From an uncultured Candidatus Poseidoniales archaeon (GTDB taxonomy: Archaea > Thermoplasmatota > Poseidoniia > Poseidoniales > Thalassarchaeaceae), in contig CACKMK010000001.1 of NCBI GenBank assembly GCA_902601345.1, positions 1 through 64,000 of the forward strand: a DNA stretch of 64,000 nt. The letters run 5' to 3'. The notes under the pieces were generated by a model. The model searched no databases. It had not been told where the DNA came from and saw only the letters and a list, made by a program, of their open reading frames with translations. Shown piece by piece: positions 26,806 to 35,305 of the stretch. Every line of letters starts with the position of its first letter. The first letter of the stretch is position 1. The position numbers were made by a program, and so were the translations under genes.

Positions 26806-28077
26806 TCACAGTACAGATTCGAACGGGCTTCTGTCGACACCGGGATCAATCGTCGCGTCAATACCTATCTTGCTAGTAGTGCCATCTGGAGAACGGCTGG
26901 GATCTAGGCTAGACCCCTTTTGGTCTGATAGGATCAACGTATCCTTGTCTGGCTGCCACCTGGTCATCAGGGCCCACTCAACTCTGGTTGAATTGGTTAC
27001 GTCGATATCGGTATCAACTACGATTACTTGTTTCATTGATTTGTGGCCGTCAAGTGCAGCTTCTATGGCCCTCATGCTATCACCAGAATTCTCAGGAATG
27101 ATTTGGACCACCGAAGAGAGCCAACCGCTTCCCCCGTCTGTCAAGTAAACATCTGTGCAAGTAACCACTTCTGAGACGGCTGTCTTGATAGTTGGAGCTC
27201 TGGGCATCCCCATCAAAGTCATGTGCTCCACTCCCGCCGGAATCAATGCATGGAATATCGGCTCGTTCCTGTGGTATATTGAGTCATATTCGATTACTTG
27301 CTCCTGTCTTATGTCGTCGACGGTCCCTGTAATGTCTACATATGGGCCCTCATCATCCAATTTCGTGGTAATCCTTGCCTCCATGGCATATTCGGACTCT
27401 GCTGGGACTTGAACCCCATTTGGCATCTCCACCAGTCCCAATTTAGCACCGTATAACCGCTCATGCAAAGCAGACGCCACTCTCAATTCATCTATCGGCT
27501 CGTTGAATGACATTGCAGCTGCAAGTAAAACCAATGGATCGGGACCATTTACAACTACAATAGGGACATCCTCGTTGTTCTCGAAGGCCTGATCAGCCAT
27601 TGTTCGGAGATGACGGGGTACCAGCCTTACAGTAGTCCTATCCGGGCCTTTCAAGAGTTGCCTGTGAAATGAGGTATTCCTTTGCATTCCGTATTGGGCG
27701 ACGATAATTGACGAAGACTGGTACCTGCCGCCATCCTCTCTATAATGACGGGGTATGGGGAGAACGGAGATGTCAGTTCGCTCCATCTTGTTCTCCAATA
27801 CAGGAGCCGAATCGGCCTCTACCAGAACAGTATCGGAGGGGTTTTCCATGGCCCATGAAAGTATATCTATTAATTCTCCAGGCTCAACATTGAACGCCTC
27901 ACAGAGCCTATGCCGAGTTAGTATGTTTGTGACTGCTCTTTGCCCTGGGGATTCTATGATTTCACTGAAAAGTAGAGGTTCGTTGCCTGTAGACTCAGAA
28001 GCAATTTTCATGTCATATTTCACACTAATTGGGTCTTTAACTATCCGAATTCCGTCAACAAACTCCCTGAATCCCAT
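26806..28077 (-). CDS. UbiD-family prenylated-FMN-dependent decarboxylase
   Basis: 423-residue UbiD-family (de)carboxylase. Family segments seen are the N-terminal SEIIESPGQRAVTNIL, the NTSFHRQLLKGPDRTTVRL core, VPIVVVNGPDPLVLLAAA and PAESEYAMEARI, which aligns with the conserved Glu-containing strand of UbiD. Two roles are plausible here. One is trans-anhydromevalonate 5-phosphate decarboxylase of the archaeal mevalonate pathway, whose product is used by the isopentenyl phosphate kinase encoded at 33.3-34.1 kb. The other is a UbiD-type (MqnL) step in menaquinone synthesis, given MqnE, MqnA and MqnD at 42-45 kb. The sequence alone does not decide. Confidence 0.88.
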   Translation of the reverse strand: MGFREFVDGIRIVKDPISVKYDMKIASESTGNEPLLFSEIIESPGQRAVTNILTRHRLCEAFNVEPGELIDILSWAMENPSDTVLVEADSAPVLENKMERTDISVLPIPRHYREDGGRYQSSSIIVAQYGMQRNTSFHRQLLKGPDRTTVRLVPRHLRTMADQAFENNEDVPIVVVNGPDPLVLLAAAMSFNEPIDELRVASALHERLYGAKLGLVEMPNGVQVPAESEYAMEARITTKLDDEGPYVDITGTVDDIRQEQVIEYDSIYHRNEPIFHALIPAGVEHMTLMGMPRAPTIKTAVSEVVTCTDVYLTDGGSGWLSSVVQIIPENSGDSMRAIEAALDGHKSMKQVIVVDTDIDVTNSTRVEWALMTRWQPDKDTLILSDQKGSSLDPSRSPDGTTSKIGIDATIDPGVDRSPFESVL

Positions 28078-28166
28078 GTTTTACTCCGGACTACTAAGCC
28101 GCTTGAATGTTCGGCTCCTATTGTTGCAATTAGGGCCGATATTCATTGGTGGCTACCCGTCAGTCT

Positions 28167-28173
28167 CATAAAT
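28167..28173 (+). promoter_or_regulatory. TATA-box candidate for rps12-rps7
   Basis: CATAAAT lies about 35 nt before the GTG at 28205. Transcription from it would begin near 28195-28200, which makes the mRNA nearly leaderless and argues against the in-frame ATG at 28172, which lies inside the TATA element itself. Confidence 0.5.
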
Positions 28174-28204
28174 GGACTGCAGGTCGCCAAGTCGTCATTT
28201 TGAG

Positions 28205-28654
28205 GTGCATTATTTGGGACGAGGCCTTTTCTCCGGTTCTAAGATGAAGTCTGACCGTAAGAGATACAGGTGGAAAGAAAGGAAGTTTAGGAATAGGCAG
28301 GCTAAGAGAAAACAGGGAGGAGTTCTGAAGCACGACCCCCTAAGAGGAAGCCCCCAAGCCAAGGGGATAGTCATCGAGAAAGTAGGATTCGAGGCCAAAC
28401 AACCAAACTCAGCAATTAGGAAGGCAGTGAAAATCAGCCTTATTCGTACGGGAAACCGACTAACTGCGTTTGCACCCGGCGATGGGGCAATTTCATTCAT
28501 CGACGAGCACGACGAAGTTATGGTGGAGGGAATTGGGGGCAGCAAGGGTAGATCCTATGGCGACCTCCCCGGAGTTAGATACAAAGTAATCAAGGTAAAT
28601 GGAGTATCTCTTGATGAGATGGTCAGAGGAAGAAAGGAGAAGCCAGTACGCTGA
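28205..28654 (+). CDS. rps12: 30S ribosomal protein S12
   Basis: Decoding-centre protein of the small subunit. The signature KQPNSAIRK and the downstream [15 protein letters not shown] are intact. From the GTG at 28205 the protein has 149 residues, close to the archaeal norm; a TTG at 28214 giving 146 residues is also possible. The longer ATG start at 28172 overlaps the TATA-like element and adds residues not seen in the family. It is followed ten nt later by rps7, the conserved str-operon order. Confidence 0.94.
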   Translation: MHYLGRGLFSGSKMKSDRKRYRWKERKFRNRQAKRKQGGVLKHDPLRGSPQAKGIVIEKVGFEAKQPNSAIRKAVKISLIRTGNRLTAFAPGDGAISFIDEHDEVMVEGIGGSKGRSYGDLPGVRYKVIKVNGVSLDEMVRGRKEKPVR

Positions 28655-28664
28655 GGTATTTCTT

Positions 28665-29297
28665 ATGGAAGAGGATATCGAAATTTCAGATACACCGGAC
28701 GTCACAGAGGAGCCAGAATCTCCAATTGCCGGAATTGGAACTATGGTTTTTGGTAAGTGGGATGCGAGTGAGGTTGTTTGCAGCGATCCGGGAATCTCTA
28801 GATACGTGAATCTGAAAATGATTGGGGCGCCGCACACTGGAGGACGTCATGCGAATGCGTGGTTTGGGAAACAGGATCTCTCAGTAACTGAGAGGTTCAT
28901 CAACAACCTAATGAGATCTGGAAAGAATAGTGGCAAGAAGCAGTATTGTGCAAAATCTCTAGACGAAGCCTTCGACAGAATTCACGAAAAGAGTGGAGAA
29001 AACCCGCTTCAGAAATTCATAGACGCAATTACAGAGGCGGCCCCATGTGAAGAGACCACTAGAGTTAGGATTGGTGCTGTAAGCCAACCAAAGGCCGTCG
29101 ACTCCTCTCCCAGTAGGAGACTCGATGTTGCATTGAGGAACCTAGCAATAGGTGCCGCTTCGGCAACTATGAAGAGCAAAAAGTCACTCACAGAGGGGAT
29201 AATCTCTGAACTCACTAAGGCAGCAGATGGAGACGTCAACTCCTTTGCCGTGGGGAAAAGACATGAGGTAGAGAGGATAGCTGCATCTGCTCGATAA
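28665..29297 (+). CDS. rps7: 30S ribosomal protein S7
   Basis: Primary 16S rRNA-binding protein of the small-subunit head. From the ATG at 28665 it has 210 residues: an acidic N-terminal extension of about 35 residues (EEDIEISDTPDV) and then the S7 core with HTGGRHANAW, ERFINNLMRSG and RRLDVALRNLAIGAA. A longer frame starting at 28599 would overlap rps12 by 56 bases and is not needed. The archaeal core is usually 190-215 residues, so the length is normal. Confidence 0.95.
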   Translation: MEEDIEISDTPDVTEEPESPIAGIGTMVFGKWDASEVVCSDPGISRYVNLKMIGAPHTGGRHANAWFGKQDLSVTERFINNLMRSGKNSGKKQYCAKSLDEAFDRIHEKSGENPLQKFIDAITEAAPCEETTRVRIGAVSQPKAVDSSPSRRLDVALRNLAIGAASATMKSKKSLTEGIISELTKAADGDVNSFAVGKRHEVERIAASAR

Positions 29298-29343
29298 TAT
29301 CAATCCACGAAACAACTCTGAATTTCTTCAATTCCACTCAATT

Positions 29344-29387
29344 GTCTTTATGAACCGTTTTCAGGTCGGAAATATAACTAGGTGAGG
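29344..29387 (+). promoter_or_regulatory. Promoter and Shine-Dalgarno candidate for the EF-2 gene
   Basis: A TATA-like TCTTTATG begins at 29345 and would give a start of transcription near 29375. A purine-rich GGTGAGG at 29381-29387, complementary to the 16S rRNA 3' end, sits three bases before the EF-2 ATG. This is one of the clearest ribosome-binding sites in a window where many genes look leaderless or translationally coupled. Confidence 0.45.
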
Positions 29388-29389
29388 AT

Positions 29390-31597
29390 ATGGGTCGAAA
29401 GGAAGACAACATCAAGCGCGCTACTGAGGTTATGCACAACCGTGAAAGAATCCGAAATCTCGCGATAGCTGCCCACATCGACCATGGAAAGACCACTCTT
29501 TCCGACAATCTGATCGCTGGAGCGGGGATGATGTCCGAAGAGCTTGCGGGAAAATCACGAGTATTGGACTTCGATGACCAAGAAAGCGCTCGTGGCATCA
29601 CAATCAATGCTGCTAGCGCATCCATGGTGCACGGAGTAGATGGCGAAGACTATCTGATCAACCTAATTGATACTCCTGGTCACGTAGATTTCGGAGGTGA
29701 CGTTACTAGAGCAATGAGGGCTGTGGACGGATGTATCATACTTACCTGCGCTGTAGAGGGGGCGATGCCTCAAACTGAGACCGTAGTCAGGCAGGCTCTG
29801 AAGGAGAAAGTTCGCCCAGTCCTTTTCATAAACAAGGTAGACAGACTAATCAACGAACTACAGGTAACACCAGAGGATATGATGGCTAGGTTCCAAAAGC
29901 AGATAATCAAGGTAAATGACCTGATTAGGAAATTTGCCCCAGAACAGCACAAGTCAAATTGGCAAGTTGACGTCGCGAAAGGAACAGTCGCTTTCGGATC
30001 TGCATACCACAATTGGGGGATAACAGTCCCATTCATGCAAAAGACCGGAGTAAACTTTCCTGAGATTTTCGAATACTGTAACAATGAACAACAAAAGGAG
30101 CTAGCTAAGAAGGCACCAGTTCACGAAGTTTTACTCGATATGGCAGTAGAAAAACTCCCATCCCCCTTGGTTGCTCAGGAATATAGGATACCGAATATCT
30201 GGCAGGGCGATCTTGACTCGGAAGTAGGCAAGACCATGGTCAATTGCGATGCGGATGGTCCGCTTTCCCTCATGATAACCAAGATTTGGATGGATCCCCA
30301 TGCAGGAGAGGTAGCAGTCGGAAGAGTGTATTCTGGCACAATAAAGCAAGGAGAGACAGTTTGGGCGAGTGGAGCCGGCAAAGCCGAGCGTGTTCAGCAG
30401 GTCAGTATGATGGTAGGTGGTGACAGGATCCAAGTTCCAGGAGTATCCGCAGGGAACATTGCTGCACTGACCGGGGTGAGGAGCGCTGCTGCAGGAGTCA
30501 CAATCACAAGGGACAAGGATGAGACTCCATTCGAGGCAATCAGGCACTACTCAGAACCAGTTGTTACGGTGGCAATTGAACCAAAATCAATGAAGGATCT
30601 CCCCAAATTCATAGGAGCTCTACGAAGTTTGGCCAAATCGGATGCATCTCTATCTGTAGATACCAACCATGAGACTGGAGAGGCGCTTCTCTCCGGGATG
30701 GGGGAGCTACACCTTGAGATCACTATCTATCGATTAGAGGAGGAACAGGGAATCAAGGTAAATCAGAGTAATCCGATAGTGGTTTACAGGGAGTCAATAG
30801 GAGCGGACAACAAGGGCAGGGCCTTCGAGGGTAAGTCTCCCAACAGACACAACAGATTCTACGTGGAGGTGGAGCAACTTCCAGAGAATGTAATCACTGC
30901 TTTGAGAGAAGGAGATTTAGGAGACGGACCAGTTAGAAACAAGGATGCCAAGGAGGTCGGCAATAAGTTTGGAGAACTTGGAATGGATAAGGATCTGATG
31001 AGGAAGATATACGCAATAAACGCCACTACTGTCCTTGTAAACGATACTAAGGGTATTCAGAATCTGCATGAGACGAGGGAGCTTATCATTGAGGCATTCA
31101 ATGACGTCTGCAAGAAGGGACCAATAGCCGATGAACCACTGACCGGAGTCTTGGTTAGACTAGTAGACGCAAAGTTGCATGAGGATGCTATCCACAGAGG
31201 CCCCGCACAGACTATTCCTGCAGTAAGGAATGCAATAAAAGGCGCCTTACTGAGGGCTAATTCAGTACTCTTTGAACCAATTCAGAAAATTCGCATCGAC
31301 GCCCCTTCTGAGTGGGCTGGAGGAATTACTAGACAACTAATCACTCGAAGAGGCGTGATTGAAGATATGCCTGTCGAAAACGATGTTACATGTGTAATTG
31401 GTAAAATGCCGGTGGCCGAATCATTCGGATTCTCAAACGACATTAGGGCCGCAACTCAGGGAAGAGCCGTTTGGAATACTGAGAATGCTGGATATGACCA
31501 AGTGCCTCCAGAACTTTTCCACAAGATAGTCGGCGATATTAGGCAAAGGAAGGGACTCAAGGAAGAAATTCCAGGAGAGGCCCAATACACGGACTGA
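29390..31597 (+). CDS. fusA: Translation elongation factor 2
   Basis: GTPase that drives ribosomal translocation. The 735-residue protein has G1 AHIDHGKTT near residues 27-35, G3 DTPGHVDF and G4 NKVD, then domains II-V of archaeal/eukaryotic EF-2. The diphthamide loop in domain IV reads AIHRGPAQ, with the target histidine at residue 602. This fits the Dph6-like gene at 19.2 kb. It lies 92 nt after rps7 with its own promoter-like sequence and is convergent, without a gap, with the IDI-GGPS gene. Confidence 0.97.
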   Translation: MGRKEDNIKRATEVMHNRERIRNLAIAAHIDHGKTTLSDNLIAGAGMMSEELAGKSRVLDFDDQESARGITINAASASMVHGVDGEDYLINLIDTPGHVDFGGDVTRAMRAVDGCIILTCAVEGAMPQTETVVRQALKEKVRPVLFINKVDRLINELQVTPEDMMARFQKQIIKVNDLIRKFAPEQHKSNWQVDVAKGTVAFGSAYHNWGITVPFMQKTGVNFPEIFEYCNNEQQKELAKKAPVHEVLLDMAVEKLPSPLVAQEYRIPNIWQGDLDSEVGKTMVNCDADGPLSLMITKIWMDPHAGEVAVGRVYSGTIKQGETVWASGAGKAERVQQVSMMVGGDRIQVPGVSAGNIAALTGVRSAAAGVTITRDKDETPFEAIRHYSEPVVTVAIEPKSMKDLPKFIGALRSLAKSDASLSVDTNHETGEALLSGMGELHLEITIYRLEEEQGIKVNQSNPIVVYRESIGADNKGRAFEGKSPNRHNRFYVEVEQLPENVITALREGDLGDGPVRNKDAKEVGNKFGELGMDKDLMRKIYAINATTVLVNDTKGIQNLHETRELIIEAFNDVCKKGPIADEPLTGVLVRLVDAKLHEDAIHRGPAQTIPAVRNAIKGALLRANSVLFEPIQKIRIDAPSEWAGGITRQLITRRGVIEDMPVENDVTCVIGKMPVAESFGFSNDIRAATQGRAVWNTENAGYDQVPPELFHKIVGDIRQRKGLKEEIPGEAQYTD

Positions 31598-33286
31598 TTA
31601 GCTTATTCTAATCAATTGGAAGTCGGTCAACTCCCTCAATACTGACAAAGAAGGTGACTCCTCGAGCTTGTCTAGACATTCATGTGCAAGTGAATGGTGG
31701 TGCATTGCTCTCTTCTTCGCGTAAGCAATTGAACCGGAAGCTTCCAGTTCTGAAACGGCTCTAGACAAATCCTCCTCACTACACTTTCCGGATCCGAATA
31801 CCTCATTGAAGCTGGAAAGATCCGAATCATTTTGTAACGCATGAATCGCAATGAGCGTCCTCTTCCCTTGGACGATGTCTGATCCAGCTGGTTTACCTAG
31901 TGTCTCGGTATCTCCAGTGATGTCAATCAAATCATCCATTAACTGGAAGCATAATCCTAGATTAAGGCCCCATTGCGCCATGTTGGAAACTTCCTCATCG
32001 CTAGCCCCTGCGAGTATTGCACCAGTTCTGGCACAGGTCTCGAACATAGCACTGGTCTTCCCTGCAATCATGGCTATGTATTCATCCTCGGTTACCTCAT
32101 CTCTGGCTTCGAACTCAATGTCTTCCTGTTGTCCTTCTGCGACCTTCCTTACCATTTTACCAATTGATCTTATCAGGTGTCCTAGCAGTTCGTCAGGTAC
32201 ATCTTCTGACTCCGCTAGAATCTCGAACCCTACTGCGAGCATGGCGTCTCCGGCATTGATTGCAGTAGCATCATCGTATTCAACGTGAACAGCGTCTAAG
32301 CCCCTCCTAATGGGGTCTTGATCAATAATATCATCGTGAATCAATGTAAAATTATGAATAATTTCTATCGATGCACCCAGAGTGTAGTGGCCATCATTTG
32401 CATTCCCAACTGCCTCTCCAACAAGCCTAGGCAGTATTGCCCGCAGTCTCTTACCCCCTCCCTTGAATAGATGCGTCATTGCACCATGGAGGTTCTTCTG
32501 CTTCATCTTCGATAAACTAGACATGATCTCTCCCTCTACCTTATCCCTATGTCCAGAAAGAGCATCCAGCAACGTCTGACCGGGAGTTACTGAACTGCCA
32601 TCCATGTCTACTTCCCCACAATAAGTAATAACATCATTTATTTCATTTGTCATAGACACAAAATCACAATCGTTCGGAATTACATAATGTTGCCAAATTA
32701 GTCTGAACCACGGAGCAATCACTTGATCTTGCCATTTTCCTTCTCCCTCCATCATCCTCTTGACTTCATCAGGTTCAGCCCAGAGAACCTCCGAAATCTC
32801 ATTGAGATTATGGTCCACAGTCGCATCTGCCCGAACCACCATGATGTGATCAATCTCCCTCTCAATCCAATCCTCGTTCCACCTGCAGGAGTATTCCATC
32901 CTTCCAACATGATGGAAAGTCCATTGATCGGTTTCGTTTTGCGAAATTCCTAACTCCTGCCATAGTTTCCTTTTCGCAGCCGTTATGGCTCCCTCTGGGC
33001 CGTTTTTCTCTGATTCTAAGTCAAGTGGATGACTGCAGCAACTATTAGCCCAAACACCCGGAAAGGTAATTTTTTCCGAGGCTCTCTTCTGAACCAGTAT
33101 CCTTCCTTCAGAGTCAAAGATTAGAACGCTGAAAGCTCTATGCCTGCTTCCTCCATTTCTATGACAGTTTAGTTTTGTCTCTGAACCAATCACTCTGTCC
33201 TCTGAATCCACCAATAGGCACATTTCATCCATCATCTGTAACTGGGAGGAATCATGGTCATCCAGATTAAATTCTCTCGTGGACAT
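31598..33286 (-). CDS. Fused isopentenyl-diphosphate isomerase (type I) and geranylgeranyl-type diphosphate synthase
   Basis: A two-domain isoprenoid enzyme. Residues about 20-205 form a type I (Nudix-fold) IPP isomerase with HRAFSV, FPGVWANSCCSHPL (active-site Cys near residue 81) and EREIDH. Residues about 225-560 form a trans-prenyltransferase with the first aspartate-rich motif HDDIIDQD near residue 317 and the second, MDDLID, near 449. One chain would thus make DMAPP from IPP and then condense them. Most archaea use the unrelated type II isomerase and a separate synthase. The ATG at 33286 is preferred; an in-frame TTG at 33325 overlaps the ipk stop. Confidence 0.93.
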   Translation of the reverse strand: MSTREFNLDDHDSSQLQMMDEMCLLVDSEDRVIGSETKLNCHRNGGSRHRAFSVLIFDSEGRILVQKRASEKITFPGVWANSCCSHPLDLESEKNGPEGAITAAKRKLWQELGISQNETDQWTFHHVGRMEYSCRWNEDWIEREIDHIMVVRADATVDHNLNEISEVLWAEPDEVKRMMEGEGKWQDQVIAPWFRLIWQHYVIPNDCDFVSMTNEINDVITYCGEVDMDGSSVTPGQTLLDALSGHRDKVEGEIMSSLSKMKQKNLHGAMTHLFKGGGKRLRAILPRLVGEAVGNANDGHYTLGASIEIIHNFTLIHDDIIDQDPIRRGLDAVHVEYDDATAINAGDAMLAVGFEILAESEDVPDELLGHLIRSIGKMVRKVAEGQQEDIEFEARDEVTEDEYIAMIAGKTSAMFETCARTGAILAGASDEEVSNMAQWGLNLGLCFQLMDDLIDITGDTETLGKPAGSDIVQGKRTLIAIHALQNDSDLSSFNEVFGSGKCSEEDLSRAVSELEASGSIAYAKKRAMHHHSLAHECLDKLEESPSLSVLRELTDFQLIRIS

Positions 33287-33321
33287 ATTGGTCAGTCGGA
33301 AGGAGACGCGTATATGAAGAC

Positions 33322-34116
33322 TCAATAAGGCAGAATCTTGGTACCTCTAGTTTCTCCGCTGCTCAATAATTCTACGACTCTTTCAGGATATCGCCCGTCT
33401 AATATCCATACCTCCTCAACACCCGATGCAATTTTCCTGGCCCTGTCTATTTTCAGGCCGATTCCCCCAGTTACATCGATTTCAGTGTAATGGGGCCCTT
33501 CAATCTCCTCTTCTGCCCCTAATTTACTAATCAAACTCGATCCTTCCTGGTTGGGTGGTCCGCTCAAGACCCCCTCTGCATCTCCAATTAGGAAAATACA
33601 GTGTGATACCTCCAATTCTCTAGAAAGTCTCACCATCAAATCATCTCCGGAAAGTATTCCGAACTCTAGCTGATCATTTGTATTCACAACATCTCCAAAG
33701 GTAATGGGAATCGGCGCCTGGACCACTCTTTCGAAAGCTGTAATATCACCTTGGAAACCCGGCCCAGTACCAATCGCCCATTCCGAGGGAGGCAGACCCT
33801 CAGAATCTAATTCTGAGTCTGAAAGCCTATCAATCACTAATCTATTCAACTCTCTCATATCCGAACGTATTTCATCGACAATCATTCGCTGCTCTTTAGC
33901 AATCTTCTGATCCACTCCTTCCGATATTGACCATTCCTTTGCTAGTAAATGGCCGAAAGATCCCGCACCATGGACTATTATTACGGGAACCCCCATCTCA
34001 ACGATTGAGGATATTGAATCGGCGACCCTTTCCACAGAACCAGCATCAAACTTCTTCATTGAACTCTTGTCAGTAATCAGGCCCCCACCCAGTTTTATCA
34101 CCACCCTTGATACCAT
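33322..34116 (-). CDS. ipk: Isopentenyl phosphate kinase
   Basis: Amino-acid-kinase-fold enzyme that phosphorylates isopentenyl phosphate to IPP, the signature last step of the archaeal mevalonate route. The 264-residue protein has the nucleotide/phosphate-binding IKLGGGLITDK start, HGAGSFGH (containing the substrate-binding His) near residues 50-57, and DVTGGIGLKI and the conserved Lys near 220. It is immediately upstream of the IDI-GGPS fusion, so the two successive steps are encoded as one operon. Confidence 0.94.
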   Translation of the reverse strand: MVSRVVIKLGGGLITDKSSMKKFDAGSVERVADSISSIVEMGVPVIIVHGAGSFGHLLAKEWSISEGVDQKIAKEQRMIVDEIRSDMRELNRLVIDRLSDSELDSEGLPPSEWAIGTGPGFQGDITAFERVVQAPIPITFGDVVNTNDQLEFGILSGDDLMVRLSRELEVSHCIFLIGDAEGVLSGPPNQEGSSLISKLGAEEEIEGPHYTEIDVTGGIGLKIDRARKIASGVEEVWILDGRYPERVVELLSSGETRGTKILPY

Positions 34117-34171
34117 CAGGATCGAGTGTAAGGGGACTCGTATTCTAACATTTTCAAGTCAATACATACAG

Positions 34172-34178
34172 TTTAACG
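34172..34178 (+). promoter_or_regulatory. TATA-box candidate for the zinc-ribbon gene
   Basis: TTTAACG is 22-28 nt before the GTG at 34200, the distance expected for a leaderless transcript beginning at or next to that start codon. Confidence 0.4.
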
Positions 34179-34199
34179 CTAATGCTCTATCCATAAGTT

Positions 34200-34520
34200 G
34201 TGTTAGACACATCCGAACTTGAAAGGTTTCAGCGATGGCTACAATCTGAATTAGCCAATGCATCTCTTATTGACGACAAAGATGACAGAGGACGCCGAAC
34301 CCTCCAAATTGAGCTTGCTATTTCCGAGGTTGTTAGATACAGGGAGATCCTAAGCAGTCTTGATCAATCTCATTCTTCTCCATTCGTTGAGAGGGAGGAA
34401 TCAGTACGCGTACAGAATAACTCTGAAGTGAAACCAGTTACTAAATCCGGGGTGTGCCACTCCTGCGGGGCTGAGAAATTGAGTGATTTACAATTCTGCC
34501 CCGTTTGTGGCGAGTTCTGA
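34200..34520 (+). CDS. Small protein with C-terminal zinc ribbon
   Basis: 106 residues from a GTG start. The first half is helical and charged, a linker follows, and the last 20 residues make a zinc ribbon with Cys86, Cys89, Cys100 and Cys103 (CHSC and CPVC). Its stop directly abuts the stop of convergent kptA. No family is recognised beyond the zinc-ribbon class; nucleic-acid or protein binding is possible. Confidence 0.7.
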   Translation: MLDTSELERFQRWLQSELANASLIDDKDDRGRRTLQIELAISEVVRYREILSSLDQSHSSPFVEREESVRVQNNSEVKPVTKSGVCHSCGAEKLSDLQFCPVCGEF

Positions 34521-35252
34521 CTATTCTTCTTCAAACCAGGTCTCTCTCAAAAGAGATAGCTCTGGGTCATCTCGACCAACTATTGAGAGATACTCACCCG
34601 CGACACTCTCGGATAGGTAGACTGTAACCCCTGCATGCCAAATCGTTTCTCCAGAGGCAACCATCCTAGCAGTATCGACCTCAATTATCGATGGATCATC
34701 GTAATGCACCCTTCCTGCCTCAGCGGCATGCCTGATCGATGCGGAAAGATGGACATGAGCTCTATCTCCCGGGCTTATCCCAACTTCAACTAGATTTCCT
34801 GCCTCACCCGGTTCACAAGGATAGTATAGAGAATCCGGGATATCACTCGATGGTAGGTCCAACTCTATCTCGACTGTATGCCCGTAAGTAGCCCTCATCA
34901 TATTCCCTCGTACCTCGTATCTTCCCTTTGGATCGGTTTCTGAGATTGCAACTAGATGGTGGGGCCTCAGCCAGTGCTGCCGACGCCTCCCACCATCTTT
35001 GAATTTCCTTACTATGTCTCTGACGTCTATCCAACCATTGATGTCCATTTCCAGATCAAACTTCTCAGGAGCATGTCTGAGAACGAGGGCTAGCTTTCTT
35101 GCCATCCCATCTCTTTCTCTGGTGCTCATGATGAACTTGCCTTCTGAGTTACATGCGGGACATAGGTCATCATCTGAGAAGTATCCGTGTACCGGGCATT
35201 CCCTAATCATGATTAACGCCCGTTGAGGATTATTCAAGAACCCCTCGGTCAT
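34521..35252 (-). CDS. kptA: RNA 2'-phosphotransferase KptA/Tpt1
   Basis: NAD-dependent enzyme that removes a 2'-phosphate from RNA, leaving ADP-ribose cyclic phosphate; in eukaryotes it finishes tRNA splicing. The 243-residue protein has the family's Arg and His pattern: LVLRHAPEKFDL, INGWIDV, HHLVAISETDPKGRYEV, HVHLSAS and GETIWHAG. Before the core is a 40-residue N-terminal zinc module with Cys19, His22, Cys31 and Cys34. Its role in archaea without ligase-type tRNA splicing is unclear. Confidence 0.92.
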   Translation of the reverse strand: MTEGFLNNPQRALIMIRECPVHGYFSDDDLCPACNSEGKFIMSTRERDGMARKLALVLRHAPEKFDLEMDINGWIDVRDIVRKFKDGGRRRQHWLRPHHLVAISETDPKGRYEVRGNMMRATYGHTVEIELDLPSSDIPDSLYYPCEPGEAGNLVEVGISPGDRAHVHLSASIRHAAEAGRVHYDDPSIIEVDTARMVASGETIWHAGVTVYLSESVAGEYLSIVGRDDPELSLLRETWFEEE

Positions 35253-35305
35253 TCAAAAAATATTACTCTGGGAATTGTTATGGGGTCGTTACATGTCGGC
35301 ATATC

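Noticed and set aside
28599..28664. Upstream extension of S7 into rps12
   Set aside because: The added residues are frame-shifted S12 sequence; the ATG at 28665 is ten bases after the S12 stop and is natural.
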